Source: Leptospira tipperaryensis (GTDB lineage Bacteria; Spirochaetota; Leptospiria; Leptospirales; Leptospiraceae). Taken from it: a DNA stretch of 64,000 nt. The notes beneath the pieces are model-generated. The model saw only the letters and a program-made list of their open reading frames with translations, was not told the DNA's origin and made no database searches. The stretch is taken from NCBI RefSeq assembly GCF_001729245.1, contig NZ_CP015217.1:3690001-3754000 (forward strand), read 5' to 3'. Numbering within the stretch: position 1 is the stretch's first letter; the number at the start of each line of letters is the position of its first letter. A program made the translations under genes and the position numbers. Positions 59,977-64,000 of this stretch are shown here, piece by piece.

Positions 59977-62900
59977 TTTTTTGTTTTTTTATTTTTTGCG
60001 ATCGGTTCTGGAAAAAGAATCAATTTTTCCTCGGCCATTTCTTCCTTTTCTTTTTCACCCAGATAATACGCCGCGGGAACTACCAAAAGCGTGATCAGAG
60101 TCGAAAGAGTCATCCCACCCAAAATTGTGACTGCCATCGGAATACGAGTTTCGGCGCCGGGTCCGAGCGCCAGAGCCGGAGGAATCGCGGCGGCGATCGA
60201 ACTAAAGGAAGTCATGAGCACCGGTCGTAGACGAATCGGACAACCTTCTTTGATCGCCTCTTTGATACTCTTTCCTTCCGAACGAACGTGATTTACAAAC
60301 TCGACAAGAAGAATCGAATTTTTCTTTACCAAACCCAAAAGAAGAATGAGCCCGATAAAACTGTACATATTAAACGACTGACCGAAGACATAAAGAGCGA
60401 CTAACGCACCAGTAAAACTAAAAGGCATCGCGAGAAGAATATAGAGGGGTTGTTTCAAACTATTAAACTGACTCGCGAGGATCATGTAAGAAAGGAGAAT
60501 TCCGAATAACAACGCAAGCGTAAGGCTGTTTCCAGACTCCTTGGCCGTTTTTGCGGAACCAGTTACGGAAACGGAATATCCGTCCGGAAGAATTTCCTTT
60601 GCGATCTCGAGGGCTTTTTCGGTCGAAGCGTTTTGTCCGAGCGCCGGGGCCGGATTTCCAAAAACACGAATTGCCCTTTCTCGGTTGATGCGGGTAATCG
60701 TCTTCAAGGCTTCCTTTTCCTGAATGCTCAAAATTTCTTTTAGTTTTACAAATTCTCCGAACGTGTTTCGAACTCCGATTTCGGAAATGACCGAAGCGGT
60801 TTCACCTTTGTCTTTTTGAATTTTTACTCTTACGTCGTAGCTTCTTCCGTTTTCAGTAAAACGACTCACGTTCTTTCCACCCATCAAAGTTCCTACGGTG
60901 TTTCCTACGTTCGCCATACTGACTCCGCGGAGAGCGGCGGCTTCTCGATTGGTAACGAGTCTAAGTTCTTTCTGACCGGCGACGTAATCCGTATCCACGT
61001 CCAAGACCGCCTTACTTTCTTTCAGTCGATCCAAGATCTGAACGGAATAAGCTGACAACTTCTGCCAATCGGGACCGGTTAACACGAGTTCGACGGGATA
61101 ACCTCTTCCGGCGGAGAATCCCCTTTGTGAAAGATCCTGCACGGAAAACGTAGCTTCCGGTACGAGCCCTTTCAGGTCTTTGCGAAGAATTCCAAACAAA
61201 GCCGATTGAGTCATCTCTCTTCCTGTTTTAGGATTTTTAGGTCGATGACCCATCTCTTTCATCGTAACAAAGAACATAGCGGTATTGGATTCGGTTCCGC
61301 CGAAACCTCCGATATTGGACATGTATTTTTCAATCTCTTTCCTACCGATCAAATACTGTTCCACCTTTCTCATCGCGTCATCCGTTCTTTGTAGGGAAGA
61401 ACCCAAGGGTAAACGAGCTCGAATGATAAAACGGCCCATGTCCTGAGCAGGTATAAATTCCTTTTTCAGAAGAAAGAAAAAACCTAAGGACATTAAAAAC
61501 AAAGCGGTCGATCCGTAGACAACCGTCTTAGGATGTTTTAATACGAAGTCGATGGATCTCGAATAAAGTCCCGTACTGTAATCTAAGAATCTTTCGATCT
61601 GAGGATCTAATTTTTTAAAAAACGAAACTCGATCGATCCACAGATTCCATTTTTCTTTTGTGGTCACGGAAAAAGGATTATACCGGGAAAGTTTCGATTC
61701 TTGATTCTTCTTATCTTCGGCATACAAAGAAGAACGCATCGGAGTAAAACTCAACGCCTCGAAAAGGGAAAGAAGAACGGCGACCGAAATCGTAACGCCG
61801 AATTCTAAAAAGTATCTTCCGATAATTCCCTTCATAAAGGCGACGGGAAGAAAGATAGCAACGACGGCTAACGTAGCCGCCAAGGCGGCGAAACGGATCT
61901 CGGAAGCTCCTTCCAATGAAGCGGCAAACCAGGATTTCCCCATTTCCCGATGTCGCGTAATATTTTCCAAAACCATAATGGCATCGTCGACGACGATCCC
62001 CGTTGCCAACGAAAGGCCGAGCATCGTAAACGTATTGATCGTAAAACCCGCAAAGTATAAGAATAAAAAGGTTCCGATCACGGAAGTCGGAATCGCAAGT
62101 AGAACGTTCCCGGTGCTCTTCCAATTTCCTAAAAAGAGACGACATACAAATCCGGTAAGAATGGCCGAAAAAAGAAGAGTAAATTCCAACTCGTTCACGC
62201 TGTCTCGAATATAACCCGTGTTATCGTTTGAAATCGTTAGATCGTAACCCTTCGGCAATCTGGGTTTTAATTCTTTGACCTTGGCCTTAACGAGATCGCC
62301 TACTTGAACCGCGTTGGCGCCTTTGAGTTTTTTGATTCCGATTCCGACCGCAGAAATTCCGTTGAATCGGGAAATTCTTCTTACTTCGCCTAACCCGTCT
62401 TCAACGATTGCAATGTCTTTCAGACGAATCGATCGAAACAGAGGAGAGCCGCTTCTAGAATTCAATAGTATCGTACCGAACTGATCGGCGGTAGGAACCT
62501 CTCCAACCGCGCGGAGACTGATCTCGCTCGTTCGATTCTCAAGCTTGCCGGAAGGAACTTCTAAGTTTTGTTCTTTGAGAGTATTGACGATATCGTCTAC
62601 TGCGATTTCATTTCTGGAAAGTTTAGCCGGATCCAGATATACGTTGATTGTACGATCGACATAACCGCCGAGAATGATTTCTCCAACCCCTGAAATTTTT
62701 TGAAATTTATCCTTCAAAAAATCCTTCACAACGAGCATCTTCTCTTGTTCGGTCTTATCCACTGCGGTGAGTGAAACCCAGATGATCGGGGTATCGTCCG
62801 GATTCGATTTTGTGATCACCGCGGGATCTAAGTTTTCAGGAAGTTTGTTCGAGACCTGCGCCAACTTTGTTTGTATTTCCTGAACGGCGACATCAACGTC

Positions 62901-63194
62901 TCTTGTGAGTTCCAACTCTACGGTAATGGTCGCGGATCCATCGGAAGAAATGGAACGTACTTCCGTAACTCCTTCCACCGACATGAGAGCTTCTTCGATC
63001 GGATCTACGACGTCCGTTTCCATCACGGGCGCGTTCGCACCGACGAGTGTAAGAGAAACGTTGACCACCGGAAAGTCCACGTCCGGCATTTGAGACAAAC
63101 CCATTCTTGAAAATCCGATCGATCCAAAAAGAATGATCGCGGCCATCATCATCCACGAGAAAATCGGGTTTCGTATCGATACTTCGGAAAGCAA
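59973..63194 (-). CDS. RND efflux pump, AcrB/MdtB-type
   Basis: 1073 residues. Seen: IRNPIFSWMMMAAIILFGSI then QMPDVDFPVVNVSL, the Asp-rich TM4 region with GIVVDDAIMVLENI, PAQDMGRFIIRARLPLGSSL in the second half, and ALLFGILLSYMILASQFNSL near the end. Proton-driven export of hydrophobic compounds (HAE1). Start TTG 63194 has GAGG six bases upstream and no ATG fits the conserved N-terminus. It is linked to TolC by a four-base overlap, but the usual membrane-fusion protein gene is not upstream. Confidence 0.92.
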
Positions 63195-63682
63195 GCAGAA
63201 CCTCTTTTTGAGTTCGTTCGAAAGAAGATTCCAAAACGAACTTCAATTTAAAACTTTTATTATACGGAAACTTCAACGGGAAGAATTTGGAGGCTTCCGC
63301 TATTGAAACGAACCCGTCCGATAGGATATTGGTTCGACCGGACTTTTGCGATCAGGATCCTAAATTTTAAACAATTCTAACGTGCTTAAGGCGGAGATCC
63401 CTCGTATTTTACTGATTATTACACAGACTCGAAATTAAAAATACATATTTACTTTAAAATTGTTGAATCGTCATATTTCTCTTGCTCTGTATGAAAGTAC
63501 ATCATTCCAATCGGACGCTCATTCTCGGCGGACATAGTTATCCAAGTTAAACACTGTTCACAAAATGTGAAAAATATTTAGTAAATAATTATTAAACTTC
63601 TTTCCATTCGAATATTTCGTCTGATAATTTGCAGCCGACGTCTTCGCCTTCTCCCAAAAAGGCGAACCTTTCGTTACCTTTT
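63195..63682. other. Intergenic region, promoter zone
   Basis: Between divergent RND and chemoreceptor genes. AT-rich, with a small palindrome TTCACA/TGTGAA at 63557-63571. No open frame with protein character. Confidence 0.45.
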
Positions 63683-64000
63683 ATGAAAAAGAACGATATT
63701 CTTTTCAATGATCCATTTGAAAACGCAAGAGGCGGAGAACCATCCTCCGGCTTTTTTAAAAGAAGCCTGATCGATAAAAAACAAAAGTTGAGTATACGAA
63801 CTCGTATTTCGATCATCCTTTCGGTTCTTCTTTTTATCGGAGCTCTTCTCGTAACGACGATCAATTCGATTGTCGCTTATCAAAGATTAAAACAAGAAGC
63901 CGAAGCCGGAGCCCGTCTCGCCTCCGAAAAATATACGAGAGAAATATCACAGTTTCTGAATGTAGGATTAGGGGCCGTCCGAAGTTTCAAGGCCGTTTTG
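63683..64000 (+). CDS. Probable methyl-accepting chemotaxis protein, N-terminus (cut by edge)
   Basis: 106 residues are visible before the window ends. A polar N-terminus (MKKNDILFNDPFENARGG), a basic patch, a membrane helix (ISIILSVLLFIGALLVTTI) and then a helix rich in Glu/Ala (QRLKQEAEAGARLASEKYTR) as at the start of a dCache sensor domain. This is the usual entry to a chemoreceptor or sensor kinase; the signalling part lies outside, so the class is inferred. Confidence 0.55.
   Translation, partial: MKKNDILFNDPFENARGGEPSSGFFKRSLIDKKQKLSIRTRISIILSVLLFIGALLVTTINSIVAYQRLKQEAEAGARLASEKYTREISQFLNVGLGAVRSFKAVL

Noticed and set aside
63557..63571. TTCACA-AAA-TGTGAA as a CRP-type site
   Set aside because: The half-sites are in the opposite order to TGTGA-n6-TCACA, so it is not a CRP box.

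Overview
The window looks like chromosomal DNA of a Leptospira species. I base this on two adjacent DUF1554 lipoproteins (a domain largely confined to and expanded in Leptospira), on spirochaete-style gene content (FecR with an ECF sigma factor, an RsbU/RsbW/RsbV-type cluster, DUF2339 and M48 membrane proteins), and on a short dispersed intergenic sequence GTnGGAACTCC that I associate with this genus. Base composition looks moderately AT-rich. The species cannot be named from this. I see no rRNA, tRNA, CRISPR array, insertion sequence or prophage; it reads as ordinary housekeeping and accessory chromosome.

Layout. 1-3560 (minus): acyl-CoA dehydrogenase, trpE, trpG and the start of an ABC transporter, all overlapping end to end; trpE appears to start at a CTG codon. 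4132-7342 (minus): a small exported protein, a YwaF-type membrane protein, a thiolase with a strong terminator, and an acetoacetate-decarboxylase-fold protein. 7777-9195 (plus): acyl-lipid or acyl-CoA desaturase with its TetR regulator and a repeated operator. 9429-12046 (minus): rhodanese, ABC-F ATPase and a 56-residue gene missed by length cut-offs. 12621-15947: DoxX, then FecR and sigma factor, facing a divergent GWGQW-motif membrane protein that shares a small domain with FecR. 15954-20290 (minus): two DUF1554 lipoproteins and a large unknown protein. 20463-22103 (plus): phosphoglycerate mutase. 22124-31039 (minus): MFS transporter, DUF1003/M48/DUF2339 set, a 28-residue membrane ORF coupled to a membrane protein, and YceI with a histidine-rich membrane protein.

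31190-36844: an aldo/keto reductase converging on a four-gene partner-switching operon (unknown protein, STAS, HATPase, very large RsbU-type phosphatase). 37050-41127 (minus): ECF sigma factor with a small membrane protein and a VOC protein; an SDR with a TetR regulator; a PaiB-like protein. 41624-47761: K+/H+ antiporter, a repeat-rich gap, SRPBCC protein, SRAP (YedK/HMCES) protein, membrane-bound AraC regulator and a C45-type Ntn hydrolase. 47833-53474 and on: sterol-desaturase-family hydroxylase with ArsR; a 2OG-Fe(II) oxygenase of the DNA-damage-associated family followed by a stand-alone Ada zinc domain; a MarR/RidA operon with clear palindromic operators; a divergent NAD kinase overlapping an SPFH protein. 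54749-63194: small secreted protein, thioesterase, unknown exported protein, large acyl-CoA dehydrogenase, and an RND pump with its TolC partner but no adaptor gene. The right edge cuts the start of a probable chemoreceptor.

The most interesting candidates for a new system are the oxygenase/Ada-domain pair, the partner-switching operon with its unknown first gene and giant sensor domain, the NAD-kinase/SPFH pair, and the FecR/sigma/GWGQW locus. Start sites were adjusted from ribosome-binding sites, overlaps and family conservation; all functions rest on motif recognition by eye.
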